64,000 bases of DNA from Caldivirga sp. (GCF_023256255.1 NZ_JAGDXD010000004.1:1-64000), one strand, 5' to 3'; positions 18,058 through 26,175 are shown, numbered from the stretch's first letter. Notes: a model not told the origin generated them from the letters alone. Made by a program: numbers and translations.

Positions 18058-18600
18058 ATGAACATCGGCCTATTGATTGCCCAAGCCTTACTCATAATAT
18101 GGCCACCCTACGTGGCTAATGCAACCCCGGTTTTAGCCAAGAGGGTTTTCAAGGGTAGGCTTCATCCAATTGACTTCAATAAGTCTCTTAAGGATGGTAA
18201 GAGGGTTCTGGGGGATGGTAAAACCTATGAAGGGTTCATGATGGGTGTTACCCTAGGAACCCTGGGTGGTTACCTTGTGGTTTACGTTATTGGTTCATTA
18301 ACTACACCACTACTTAAGTACCCTACCATGCTTGATTCCTTCGTAATGTCAGTGGCTGCGCTCCTAGGTGATATGCTGGGTGCCTTCATTAAGAGGAGGC
18401 TTGGCTTAAGGAGGGGTGAACCAGCCCCATTACTGGATCAGCTTGATTTCCTCCTAGCCTCCCTACTTGCACTATACTTAATTAACCCAAGCATTTTACC
18501 TGCTCCAGTAGCAGTGGCTGCAATAATCATAACCCCCCCAATTCACCTAGCCACAAATGCTGGCGCATACCTACTTGGCCTTAAGAGCGAACCTTGGTAG
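18058..18600 (+). CDS. carS: CDP-archaeol synthase (CarS)
   Basis: The 180-residue membrane protein matches CarS (formerly DUF46): WPPYVANATPVL near residue 13, then HPIDFNKSLKDGKRVLGDGKTYEGF, the conserved cytoplasmic catalytic loop with DG(K/R) residues, and a GAFIKRRLGLRRGEPAPLLDQLDF loop near 110. The enzyme transfers CMP from CTP to the unsaturated archaetidic acid DGGGP, giving CDP-archaeol for polar ether-lipid synthesis at the membrane. I use ATG 18058, directly after the stop of the zinc-finger gene. The longer start at 18037 would overlap that gene by 20 bp. Confidence 0.93.
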   Translation: MNIGLLIAQALLIIWPPYVANATPVLAKRVFKGRLHPIDFNKSLKDGKRVLGDGKTYEGFMMGVTLGTLGGYLVVYVIGSLTTPLLKYPTMLDSFVMSVAALLGDMLGAFIKRRLGLRRGEPAPLLDQLDFLLASLLALYLINPSILPAPVAVAAIIITPPIHLATNAGAYLLGLKSEPW

Positions 18601-18702
18601 GCTAGGGTTAGCTTAATTATGCTTAATTTGAGAGTCAGCCATGCGAGCCTTCCTCATTTACTCAGGACTCGAGATCCACATCACTTAGATTACATTAGTA
18701 GC

Positions 18703-19725
18703 CTAGCCCTTAATACGCTTTCCCATAGTTAAACATGAGTCTGCGTATTCAAGTAAATCACTGAACATTACTTCAGCCGTTGCCTCAGCTGGGCCTGTTG
18801 GACCTATGACGGTTATTTCCTTCCCATCATTGAGTTTAATGATTAATGCATTATAGTTGCCAGTAATGGAGCCAATAACGCTACTTGCTGGGACTTCCAT
18901 GGGCTTGACACTTATTAACCTCCTAGTTAAATCCACTGAAGCCACTTGCTTAATCCTAATACCCTTCCTGGCGCTCTCCTTAATGTAATCATCCTTTAGG
19001 TTTAACATTGATTGTACATCAGCATCCCTTAAACTCGCATTAATGCCCATAACGTTAGCCAGTATGGTTGCCTTAGCTGCAGCATCCAAGCCACCTAGGT
19101 CTATTGCTGGGTCTGGTTCAGCTATCTTCTCCTCAATAGCCCTTTTAATAGCCTCACTCATGGTTAACCCATTCTCCACAAGGGTTAGGACGTAATTCGA
19201 CGTAGCGTTCAATACGCCCTCAATATTTTTAATGATCCTACCCCTTAATCCCTTGAGCAGTTGAATTACAGGTGTACCAGCCATTACGGTAGCCGTGAAG
19301 CCTAAGTATACCCTCTTATTCCTAGCTTCATTAATTAACTCCCCGTAAGCCAAGGCTAAGCCTGTCTTATCCGCAGTAATCACTGATATACCCTCACTTA
19401 TCAGTAGCCTGTATATTGTTAAATTTGGTTCACCGGTATGGTAACTTGGCGGTATTGATACTACTGCAACATCTGGTTTAAGGTTAATTAAGTCCCTTAG
19501 CTCAATTGTCTTGAAGTTAGGTGCACTATATACGCCCTTATTGGTTAAGTCAATGAGTGCTCTACTGCCTATGCATTCATCATTAATTAAACCACCCCTC
19601 GATGCAAGTATGCCTATTACGCAGGGTTCTAGCCCTAGCTTATTTAATTCAGTAACCCTGTTTACTAGTATCCTTGTGAAGGATTTACCAACATTCCCAA
19701 ACCCTATGAGAGCTATTTTAACCAT
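18703..19725 (-). CDS. hom: Homoserine dehydrogenase
   Basis: The 340-residue protein starts with the NAD(P)-binding GFGNVGKSF motif. It then has a VVSIPPSYHTGEPN loop, the VITADKTGLALAYGEL segment with the catalytic-site Lys, and the homoserine dehydrogenase signature around GVLNATSNYVLTLVENGLTMSEAI with AEPDPAIDLGGLDAAAK downstream. It reduces aspartate semialdehyde to homoserine for threonine and methionine synthesis. There is no fused aspartokinase or ACT domain, which is the usual archaeal form. No other threonine-pathway gene is adjacent. Confidence 0.95.
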   Translation of the reverse strand: MVKIALIGFGNVGKSFTRILVNRVTELNKLGLEPCVIGILASRGGLINDECIGSRALIDLTNKGVYSAPNFKTIELRDLINLKPDVAVVSIPPSYHTGEPNLTIYRLLISEGISVITADKTGLALAYGELINEARNKRVYLGFTATVMAGTPVIQLLKGLRGRIIKNIEGVLNATSNYVLTLVENGLTMSEAIKRAIEEKIAEPDPAIDLGGLDAAAKATILANVMGINASLRDADVQSMLNLKDDYIKESARKGIRIKQVASVDLTRRLISVKPMEVPASSVIGSITGNYNALIIKLNDGKEITVIGPTGPAEATAEVMFSDLLEYADSCLTMGKRIKG

Positions 19726-19742
19726 AATGAAGATAGCGTTAA

Positions 19743-19934
19743 TTAGCGTTTTAAAGACTCACTTATGGGTTTCCTAACGGGTAATACCTCAATCTTATGA
19801 GGTATTTTCGATATGGGGCTTAAGCACCTTGGGCACTTACCACCCCAATACCTAGCCACATCCTCTGCACTCTTAGGCTTATCACCCTTATACAGTATGA
19901 AACCGCACCAGCGGCATACATACTCAATAGCCAT
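19743..19934 (-). CDS. Small zinc-ribbon protein
   Basis: A 63-residue protein with two CxxC knuckles: CRWCGF near residue 7 and CPRCLSPI near 38. It is an archaeal DUF-type zinc ribbon often found near translation or metabolic genes; its role is unknown. I start it at ATG 19934 because a TATA-like GCTTTTAAATT on the minus strand lies about 28 nt upstream (19958-19967). A start 26 codons further upstream is possible but gives a hydrophobic leader with no sense. It lies just upstream of homoserine dehydrogenase (17 bp gap) and may be co-transcribed with it. Confidence 0.75.
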   Translation of the reverse strand: MAIEYVCRWCGFILYKGDKPKSAEDVARYWGGKCPRCLSPISKIPHKIEVLPVRKPISESLKR

Positions 19935-20031
19935 GCATCTACTGTTTTTAACTAATTTAAAAGCATTATCTTTAATTAATAATATCCTTATAAATATAAT
20001 GCAATATTTCAATTGCTAAGAATAGAATAAT

Positions 20032-20640
20032 TTATTTGCAGTTTAGAAAATTAAATGGCTTAATATTGATGAATAAGACCCTCCAATCACCCCACTCATC
20101 GTCCTTAAAAATAGCCGACACTGAACCAGTATCGATCCTAATCCTATAAATGTTGCTCTGGCTTGAACCCACTACATGGGTAATTAATGATGCTATAGGT
20201 TGATAATGGGAAACCACTACAATGTTCTCCTTCGCCTCATTAATTACATTAATCATCCTACCTAAGACTGACTCAGCATCCTCACCACCAGGTGGTGGGT
20301 ATTTGAGCGGGTTCCTTGAGTATTTGAGGAAACCAGGCCCTATATCATTAATCTTCATCATCTCCCACTTACCCATTTCAACTTCCCTAACCCTCTCATC
20401 AATTGTTAAGTCAACCTTAATTTCACCAGCAATAATACTGGCGGTTTCCCTAGCCCTAAGAAGTGGGGATGCAATAATTCTACTTATCCCCTTAGTATTA
20501 TTCTTAAGAAACCTAGCTACGCATAATGCCTCTAATCTGCCTTTCTCAGTTAATGGCCCTACATTAATGTCCCTACTCTGCAATATCCCCTCCCTATTCA
20601 GTGTTGATTCACCATGCCTAACTAGGTAAATAGTAGCCAT
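20032..20640 (-). CDS. Histidine phosphatase (phosphoglycerate mutase-like)
   Basis: The 202-residue protein starts with the catalytic motif LVRHGES near residue 5. It continues with GPLTEKGRLEA, ASPLLRARETA, a VREVEMGKWE segment carrying the acid residue, and VVVSHYQPI with the second histidine. This is the complete cofactor-dependent PGM / alpha-ribazole phosphatase fold. Likely activities are a sugar-phosphate or alpha-ribazole phosphatase; true phosphoglycerate mutase in such archaea is usually the ApgM type. No operon partner is visible. A divergent TATA region separates it from the tRNA fragment at 20718. Confidence 0.88.
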   Translation of the reverse strand: MATIYLVRHGESTLNREGILQSRDINVGPLTEKGRLEALCVARFLKNNTKGISRIIASPLLRARETASIIAGEIKVDLTIDERVREVEMGKWEMMKINDIGPGFLKYSRNPLKYPPPGGEDAESVLGRMINVINEAKENIVVVSHYQPIASLITHVVGSSQSNIYRIRIDTGSVSAIFKDDEWGDWRVLFINIKPFNFLNCK

Positions 20641-20687
20641 GAGGTCTCTGAACCTAAACCCTATTAAGCATTAACATTGCGGAAAGC

Positions 20688-20698
20688 TTATTTAAGCC
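20688..20698 (+). promoter_or_regulatory. TATA box upstream of the tRNA 5' fragment
   Basis: GCTTATTTAAG is centred about 25 nt before position 20718, the first base of the tRNA-like sequence. This is the spacing expected for archaeal transcription of a tRNA gene with its 5' end near the start site. Confidence 0.5.
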
Positions 20699-20717
20699 AG
20701 GTACATAGTGGTTGTTA

Positions 20718-20780
20718 GCCCCGGTAGTATAGCCCGGTCAAGTATACGGCGCCGATCACCAAACCCCTAACCGGGGTTCC
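20718..20780 (+). tRNA. Split-tRNA 5' fragment, Glu-like (gene ends after the D-arm)
   Basis: The sequence begins with acceptor strand GCCCCGG, then TA, and a D-arm with GTAT...GTAT pairing around AGCCCGGTCAA. Up to position 27 this is the pattern of archaeal tRNA-Glu (or Asp). After ...GTATAC the sequence changes to GGCGCCGATCACC, with no anticodon arm, T-arm or CCA end. An AACCCC-TAACC-GGGGTT hairpin follows at 20762-20778. I infer a trans-spliced 5' fragment: the GC-rich tail would pair with the leader of another fragment and form the bulge-helix-bulge substrate at about position 27-29. CCGGGGT at 20771-20777 could instead pair with the fragment's own acceptor strand. The partner fragment was not found in the window. 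Confidence 0.75.
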
Positions 20781-20843
20781 TTATGATGATTCACTCCTTA
20801 ACTCAGCAGGTATTTAAAGGGCAGTGGAATATAGGTAGGTGAA

Positions 20844-21356
20844 ATGGCTAATAATGATGCATATCTCCAATTAGGTAATTCAATAAGCCTAGCAGCTGCC
20901 ATACTAATACTTGCTGTACTTGCTGAACTAGTATTAAATGGGCTTAAGGCTATATACTTACCATGGGTTCTCTCAGTAATGTGGATATTATGGATAATGG
21001 GTATAGCAGCGTACGTATCATACGTATCAGCTGAACTGAGGGTTAGGCAATTAATGGTGTACACTGTCCCCTTAGCATTAGCAATAACCCTAGTGGGTTT
21101 AATACTACTTACTGAGCATAAATTCCTCGGCGCTGAATTAGTGGTACTAGGTTACTTCCTAGAGCCTATAGCTGGCGTATCACTTTACTTAAGGCTCCTT
21201 AGCATAAATGGACCTGCAGCACATGCATTCTTCTGGGGTGCATTCTTGTTCACTGTGGGATTACCTCTAATACTGATTAAGGATGCTTACGTATCGCTGA
21301 TAGGTGACTTAATTAAGATGATGGGCTTAATGCTACTCATTCTACGCAGTAAGTGA
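20844..21356 (+). CDS. Polytopic membrane protein, unknown
   Basis: The 170-residue protein has about six hydrophobic helices and short loops, and was not recognised. The first helix is SLAAAILILAVLAELVL. Later helices include ALAITLVGLILL and VVLGYFLEPIAGVSLYL, and short charged loops carry LRVRQL and LTEHKFLG. No transport or enzyme motif is visible. It sits between a split-tRNA fragment and tRNA-Leu, with a TATA-like GTATTTAAAGG about 30 nt upstream of the ATG, so it appears to be a single-gene unit. Confidence 0.65.
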   Translation: MANNDAYLQLGNSISLAAAILILAVLAELVLNGLKAIYLPWVLSVMWILWIMGIAAYVSYVSAELRVRQLMVYTVPLALAITLVGLILLTEHKFLGAELVVLGYFLEPIAGVSLYLRLLSINGPAAHAFFWGAFLFTVGLPLILIKDAYVSLIGDLIKMMGLMLLILRSK

Positions 21357-21484
21357 ATATTACCCAATACACTGTGAAAGCCACACCACCAAGAATCGAG
21401 ATACTAATACGCCTGGTGCTTTCCTAAGTTGATCACAGGAAGTGGAGAAACGCTTAAAAAATAAGGTCAATTAAGTAAACACAA

Positions 21485-21569
21485 GCGGGGGTGCCCGAGC
21501 TTGGTCAAAGGGGGCGGACTTAAGATCCGTTGGCGTAGGCCTGCGTGGGTTCAAATCCCACCCCCCGCA
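21485..21569 (+). tRNA. tRNA-Leu(TAA)
   Basis: A complete intron-less class II tRNA. The acceptor stem is GCGGGGG/CCCCCGC and the anticodon stem GCGGA/TCCGT with loop C-T-TAA-G-A (anticodon 21521-21523). It has a long variable arm and T-arm GTGGG-TTCAAAT-CCCAC. Discriminator A is followed by an encoded CCA at 21570-21572. The accessory island with PaREP1 genes starts directly downstream. Confidence 0.96.
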
Positions 21570-21734
21570 CCATACTAGGAATTGACCATGAATACGCTCA
21601 CGAGGCATCATGCATACGGTTATGGGCTAGTCCTCAAGGGTAGGAGCGGTGATGGCCAAAAATAGGTGGATCATGGAGGTAAGCCAACATGGTATACACA
21701 TTGGTAAAAACAAGTGCCGAGTAATCGTTGAATT

Positions 21735-22205
21735 CTATTTCGATTCGAGTGTTTCTTTCAATTTATTAATTAACACCAGCATGGCCTCTCTATGTATATC
21801 GAAGCTCTCCTTTATCATTAAATTGTGGTAGAAGTTTGCGTGTAAACCCTCGGCCATTCTAAAGTTGATGAGTATGGACTTGTCCCTGGTTTCCCTATAT
21901 AATTTTTCAACTATTGCGTCGTAGTCCCTATGGCTGTAGTGCTCCCAGCCATGGGTTTCAGCAATGGCATTTAACAACGCTGTAACAGCACCCTAAAGCT
22001 TCTCGCCAGCCTGGGCCAGGTCACCCCTCGCGTAAAGCTCCTCAGCAGCCCTAAGGTAATCCTCATGAAGCTTAAGGTACAATTCAACCCTCCGCGGAGG
22101 GTAAAGCCTCTCGGCAATTAGGTCAACAATAAACTCCTCAACATCCCTATCACCGGCTAACCTCCTCAGCAACTCCATAACTGTTGGCGATAGGGTTATT
22201 GACAT
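21735..22205 (-). pseudogene. PaREP1-family gene interrupted by an in-frame TAG
   Basis: Two open stretches in the same frame encode the N-terminal 70 and C-terminal 80 residues of one PaREP1 (HEPN-like helical) protein. They are separated by a single TAG at 21993-21995. Around it the sequence reads ...QAGEKL-stop-GAVTALLNAIAE. The intact PaREP1 genes at 26176 and 27216 have QASEKAYKA and QASEKLYKA, so the stop replaces the aromatic residue of the EKx(Y/W) helix. A change from TAT, TAC or TGG would suffice. PaREP1 proteins are abundant paralogues in Thermoproteales with a fold related to HEPN; their function is unproven. Either the gene is recently dead or the stop is a sequencing error. Confidence 0.75.
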
Positions 22206-22298
22206 TGTTAATTAATAAACCTGAGGATTTTAAACCCCTCCTTACTTAATGGATTACGTATTCACTTCAGTAATGTGGACATAGAGACTGTGGAGGCG

Positions 22299-22913
22299 TT
22301 ACTCTATATTGGGTAAATCCTCACCCTTAGGCGCGTTTATTAGGTCGTTGATTAGGGCTTCAACATCGTAGCCACTCCTAGTAGCCGCATATCTAACATC
22401 CTTAATCTCCTCACCACTTGAACCAGCCTTAAGAATCATTATGGACTTAACGAATAGCCTCGAGCCTAGCCTAACCCTAATCATTGAGTCTAATAAATGC
22501 ATGTAGTATGCCGAGTAGGCTATGGCTAACCTAACCATGAGGTCTCCTTCGAGTGGCTTGTAGATGTTGAAGAATTCGTGTGGCCCAAGGACACCAGTCC
22601 ACACGCCAATACCAGAGCCATCGCCATCTAGCCTAACGATTATGTTATAGCCCGGTGGGTCGAAGATGTTGAAGAAGTGGTTACCATTAACCACGTAGTG
22701 TAGCCTATTGAAGCCCTTGATGGCGGCCTCCCTAAACCTATCCTCAAAACCATCATCAACACCACTAAGCTCAACGAATCCGGCATTTTGGTTAAGCCAG
22801 CCTAGGTGGTTAATTAGGGTGTTGACGTCTATTCTTAGCTTAGCCTCAAGCTCAACAATGAATGCATCAATAGTCCCAGCATCATCAGGCATTATTAGGC
22901 TGTATTGCCTCAA
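22299..22913 (-). CDS. Hypothetical protein paired with a winged-helix regulator
   Basis: The 204-residue protein was not recognised. It has a mixed alpha/beta composition with segments YNIIVRLDGDGSGIGVWTGVLGP near 89-108 and HFFNIFDPP near 79, and a helical C-terminal third. It could be a small ligand-binding or sensor domain. It overlaps the upstream winged-helix gene by 4 bp, so it is probably co-expressed with it and may modulate that regulator. It lies inside the accessory island next to PaREP1 genes and is probably lineage-specific. Confidence 0.6.
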   Translation of the reverse strand: MRQYSLIMPDDAGTIDAFIVELEAKLRIDVNTLINHLGWLNQNAGFVELSGVDDGFEDRFREAAIKGFNRLHYVVNGNHFFNIFDPPGYNIIVRLDGDGSGIGVWTGVLGPHEFFNIYKPLEGDLMVRLAIAYSAYYMHLLDSMIRVRLGSRLFVKSIMILKAGSSGEEIKDVRYAATRSGYDVEALINDLINAPKGEDLPNIE

Positions 22914-23155
22914 GGCCTCTTTAATGATGTGGAGTTTGGAGTATTCATTTCAAGGATCCTCAACCCCTCCTCAGTAATACTATAAACCCCAACATCAATC
23001 CTCTCGATCCAACCCCTCTCAATAAGGTATCTTAGGTAATTACCACAAGCACCCCTAGCCATTCCAATTAGCTTGCAAAGCTCACTAAAGGTTGCACTAG
23101 GCCTATTCCTTAAGTAATCCAACACCAGTAAGTACAGACCCTTCCCACCACCCAT
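22910..23155 (-). CDS. Winged helix-turn-helix DNA-binding protein
   Basis: The 81-residue protein is a single wHTH domain: LLVLDYLRNRPSATFSELC, a recognition-type helix ARGACGNYLRYLIERGWIER, and a wing ending in VYSITEEGLRIL. Such small regulators repress or activate neighbouring genes. The downstream 204-residue gene overlaps it by 4 bp and is the obvious operon partner. A divergent gene begins 49 bp upstream (23204), so this intergenic gap is a likely operator. The cysteine pair in SELCKLIGMARGACG may be redox-sensitive, but this is speculative. Confidence 0.75.
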   Translation of the reverse strand: MGGGKGLYLLVLDYLRNRPSATFSELCKLIGMARGACGNYLRYLIERGWIERIDVGVYSITEEGLRILEMNTPNSTSLKRP

Positions 23156-23203
23156 GGCTAAGCCCCTCTTGTTCTATATTATTTAGAGCACTTACATACA
23201 TGT

Positions 23204-23560
23204 ATGCCTCAGTGTCAGCCTAGGGTTGATGGTGCGGAGTATTGGAGTGAGGCTTGGTGGAGTGAAGGGTTTAGGACTCTTGACAAGGCTTACTCTAGGC
23301 TAATGGGCTTTATTGAGGCTAGGGGGAGTGTTATTGGGATGCTTAGCGGCGACTTAAGTAACCTACTTAAGGATGCTAACTTGAGGGACTTTACCCTAAA
23401 GGTTATTCTAGGCGGTTTTAGGGATGAGTGCCTTAACAACCCATTGGATGCTGGTAAAGTGGGTGAATGCTTCAATAGGCATGCCATAGGTAGGTTCTAT
23501 AGGGAGGTACTGGGCATTGGACTAACCAACGAGGACCTATCAGAATTAGTCATCTGTTAG
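23204..23560 (+). CDS. Hypothetical protein divergent from the wHTH gene
   Basis: A 118-residue protein of unknown family. It has a tryptophan-rich N-terminus (EYWSEAWWSEGFRTL), a helical centre and several cysteines (positions about 4, 84, 97 and 118) that could bind metal or form disulfides. It is divergent from the winged-helix operon with a 48-bp gap containing CTATATTATTTAGAG, a plausible TATA region. Its island location and lack of known motifs suggest an accessory gene. Confidence 0.55.
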   Translation: MPQCQPRVDGAEYWSEAWWSEGFRTLDKAYSRLMGFIEARGSVIGMLSGDLSNLLKDANLRDFTLKVILGGFRDECLNNPLDAGKVGECFNRHAIGRFYREVLGIGLTNEDLSELVIC

Positions 23561-23635
23561 AGGTGTTTTTGCTAATTTATTTATAAGCTTTTCACTAGCA
23601 AAATGCTTAAATATGAGTTTAGCTAATACTGTACA

Positions 23636-23737
23636 TTGCTTTACTTGCCACCAGTAGCCATAAACGTACTAGCCACACTGGCACTGGCCATAAGGACCAT
23701 GAGGACGCCGCCGGCGCAAACCCTGAGGTATGAGTGA
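23636..23737 (+). CDS. Possible small peptide gene (33 residues)
   Basis: An open frame starting at TTG 23636 encodes a short protein with a hydrophobic core (PPVAINVLATLALAIRTM) and the ending TPPAQTLRYE. A TATA-like TGCTTAAATATG at 23604-23615 lies about 26 nt upstream, which fits a leaderless mRNA. The codon choice looks coding, with strong third-position bias. The TTG start, short length and lack of a known family keep confidence low. Confidence 0.3.
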   Translation: MLYLPPVAINVLATLALAIRTMRTPPAQTLRYE

Positions 23738-23742
23738 AGGAG

Positions 23743-24834
23743 CTATAGCTTTAAGGTGGTTCTTCTAATTATTGGGTCAGCAACCACGTACTCATCATTT
23801 ATCTTCTCCACGATGCCGTGGTCAATCAACTCCCTCAACAGTACATATAGTGATTTATCATTAATTGACCTACCCTCCGCCCTCTCAATAGCGGCTTTAA
23901 GATCACTCCAACTCCTCCTCATAAATAACTCCCTAAGCAGCACCCTATACCTAGGGCTCCTATTGGCTAGGAAGTTCCTAAGTTCAGTAAGCGCCATCTC
24001 GGTCGCTGTCTCGAGGACCTCATCAAGCGATTGCCTACCCTCAACCGCGTATTGATGACCAACGTAAGTGAGCCAACCAATGACGCCATCAAGCTCATTC
24101 ACGACACGCACCAGGAGGTCATCGCTTGGCCTAACACCGTACTGCTCGAAACCCCTCCTAAGGAAGTCCAGCGACTCATCGGGACTGAGCCTCCTGGTGC
24201 TTACGAAGTGGATGTACCTACCAAACAATGGCGCCTCAGGATCCTTAACCCTAAGGAATCTATCTAACACGCCAACCTCGGAGCCCGAGAGTAGGAATTT
24301 TACGTACCTCAGATTGTCGTAAGAATACGCGAGTATCATGTTAAAGTTAATCCAGGTGACCTTACTCAATTCCTGCGCCTCGTCAATGGCTATGACCACA
24401 GCTTTACCCAACCCAGCACCAAGATCATTAATCGCATCTAATAAATCGCCGACGCTCAACCTACGATGGCCACCAAGCCCAAACTCCACGCGTATTGGCG
24501 ATACCTCAACCTTAATCCACCTAATTCTTAATAAGGCATCCTTAACCCTATCAATGAGTGACCTATTCCTGCTCAGGAAGCCCTCAAGCCCACGCCTAAT
24601 CAACTCAGCGATGTCTGACTGCCTAGGCCTGCTACTAAACCTAAGGTCGAGGTAGATAAATGGGTAACCAGCCTCATTAAGCGCAACCCTCATTAGTGAG
24701 GTCTTGCCAGTCCTCCTGAGGCCCCTAACGACAATTATCTTCTCATTAACGATGCCGCTAATTAATCTCCTCAACTCAGTCTCGAAATCGTATAAGTCCT
24801 CCCTCTTACTTTTAGGTTCAAGATCAAAAAGCAT
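23743..24834 (-). CDS. Archaeal AAA-type ATPase (PF01637-like) with winged-helix C-terminus
   Basis: The 363-residue protein has Walker A GLRRTGKTS near residue 41, Walker B VVIAIDEAQEL near 146, a sensor-like LLSGSEVGVL near 182 and a C-terminal winged helix (RRSWSDLKAAIERAEGRSINDKSLYVLLRELIDHGIVEK region near 310-350). This is the archaeal-specific STAND-like ATPase family, which is expanded in hyperthermophiles and often mobile or paired with PaREP genes. Its role is unknown; defence or regulatory functions are proposed for relatives. Promoter elements upstream of ATG 24834 are weak. Confidence 0.85.
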   Translation of the reverse strand: MLFDLEPKSKREDLYDFETELRRLISGIVNEKIIVVRGLRRTGKTSLMRVALNEAGYPFIYLDLRFSSRPRQSDIAELIRRGLEGFLSRNRSLIDRVKDALLRIRWIKVEVSPIRVEFGLGGHRRLSVGDLLDAINDLGAGLGKAVVIAIDEAQELSKVTWINFNMILAYSYDNLRYVKFLLSGSEVGVLDRFLRVKDPEAPLFGRYIHFVSTRRLSPDESLDFLRRGFEQYGVRPSDDLLVRVVNELDGVIGWLTYVGHQYAVEGRQSLDEVLETATEMALTELRNFLANRSPRYRVLLRELFMRRSWSDLKAAIERAEGRSINDKSLYVLLRELIDHGIVEKINDEYVVADPIIRRTTLKL

Positions 24835-24904
24835 AATACCAGTAACTTACCTATAGGGTAGGCTTATTAAACTATCGATACCAACACTAGTACTGCAAAT
24901 ATAG

Positions 24905-24955
24905 GGCGTTGACAAGGCTAGGCCTGGTCGGGTAAGGAGGGTTCAAATCATACTA
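24905..24955 (+). repeat. Decayed tRNA 3'-end-like sequence resembling tRNA-Leu
   Basis: Three blocks occur in the same order as in the 3' half of tRNA-Leu and its flank: TAGGCCTG (24919-24926, matching 21536-21543), GGGTTCAAATC (24939-24949, matching 21547-21557) and ATACTA (24950-24955, matching 21572-21577). The acceptor strand is missing and the spacing differs by 9 nt. It may be a degenerate att-type duplication left by an integrated element. Chance similarity to the T-loop alone cannot be excluded. Confidence 0.35.
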
Positions 24956-25063
24956 AGTCATTGTGAGGTTGACCTGTAATGCGCGCTGCCGTGAGTTAAG
25001 GCGTGAATAAGGGAGTGCAGGGATACGTGTCTTAATGACTCTTCATGTTCAGGGCGTGGAAAA

Positions 25064-26071
25064 CTACCTCAGTAATTGCTTGATTATTGCTCGGTAGATG
25101 GGTAGTTGCCATGCGTAGTACTCCCCAATGCCGAGCTCTGGGTCTTTGGGTATGCTCGCATTCCCTATCGTCGAGACCCACTTGTAGATTATCAGGTTGT
25201 TCCTTATCAATAGATCGCCGAGTTCTATTAACCTGGCGTTTGAATCCCTATGTATTGCGTCTGGGTCATTAACCACCTCGATTAACTCCTTCACCAATCC
25301 CCTACCCTTAACCTCATCAACGATGGGTGCCAGCCTCTCCACTACCGAGTTTCTATACGCCGTCAAGTCCCAATTAAACGCCATAGCCAACTCCCAAAGG
25401 GCTCTCGGGTTACCGCCAAGTAATGTCCAGACCTCGTCAAAGTCAAGCCAACTTGGTGGTTTGAGGGGTAGGTATAGATCCCTAAAGGATTCCCTATTGA
25501 GGTTCCATATTAATCTAGTAACTAGGTAATTATGCCTAAATAGTAACTTAAGGCTCTCGCCCTCAGATGTAGTGGCTATTACGTTCACGGCCCTGGGCCC
25601 GTACTCACTCATGAACTTCTGCATGAATTCGTAAAGCCACTTAATGTACCACTCAACGTTATTGATGCCCATTGATTTAACAACATCATCCACGGCCAGG
25701 AGAACGTACTTACCGTTGAGCCTTGTCCTCAGGGCCTTCTCGATTATTAACGTGGCCACCCTGGTTAACGCCCTACCAACGCCCTCATTAATAAAGCCAC
25801 TCACCAACCCCCTAACCACGTCCATGACTAACTCAACCCCTGGCGAGGTAAGTAATGCCTTATCTAGGTCAATGCCCTCGGTGGCGTCTATGTAGAGGGC
25901 AACCCCATCATCCCCAAAGTACTCCCTGAACCTCCTCACGAATTCCTTAAGCAGCCTAGTCTTGCCACAACCCTCAGGGCCATAGATGTAGAGGGGCACG
26001 TACCTAAAGCCAGAAGCCCAATCCCTCAGCCAATAAAGCTCCACAACCCTGTTAACGAAGGGAGGCTCCAC
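25064..26071 (-). CDS. Archaeal AAA-type ATPase, second family member
   Basis: The 335-residue protein has Walker A YGPEGCGKTRLL near residue 30, Walker B YVLLAVDDVV near 119, a sensor segment VNVIATTSEGES near 160, and a helical C-terminal domain. It belongs to the same broad archaeal ATPase group as the gene at 23743 but is not close to it. It is the second of two such genes in the island, with PaREP1 genes on both sides. A link between PaREP1 proteins and these ATPases is inferred only from proximity. Confidence 0.8.
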   Translation of the reverse strand: MEPPFVNRVVELYWLRDWASGFRYVPLYIYGPEGCGKTRLLKEFVRRFREYFGDDGVALYIDATEGIDLDKALLTSPGVELVMDVVRGLVSGFINEGVGRALTRVATLIIEKALRTRLNGKYVLLAVDDVVKSMGINNVEWYIKWLYEFMQKFMSEYGPRAVNVIATTSEGESLKLLFRHNYLVTRLIWNLNRESFRDLYLPLKPPSWLDFDEVWTLLGGNPRALWELAMAFNWDLTAYRNSVVERLAPIVDEVKGRGLVKELIEVVNDPDAIHRDSNARLIELGDLLIRNNLIIYKWVSTIGNASIPKDPELGIGEYYAWQLPIYRAIIKQLLR

Positions 26072-26175
26072 AACCCTCAGATAGCATCCACTAACCCCTT
26101 AAAATACATTGTTCTCCGCCTATTGTTTTTAACTTTATAAAATTCTTAAATCACTGCATTGCTTAATTAAAGGGG

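Noticed and set aside
20640-20717. Permuted tRNA (3' half upstream of the 5' half)
   Set aside because: No T-loop or acceptor 3' strand is present upstream of either tRNA fragment.
21993-21995. TAG as a pyrrolysine codon
   Set aside because: Pyrrolysine use is confined to methanogens and some bacteria; a nonsense change at an aromatic codon is simpler.
24939-24960. T-loop-like GGGTTCAAATC as a possible split-tRNA 3' half
   Set aside because: The five bases on each side cannot pair to form a T-stem and there is no acceptor strand or CCA, so it is not a functional 3' half; kept only as a possible decayed duplication.
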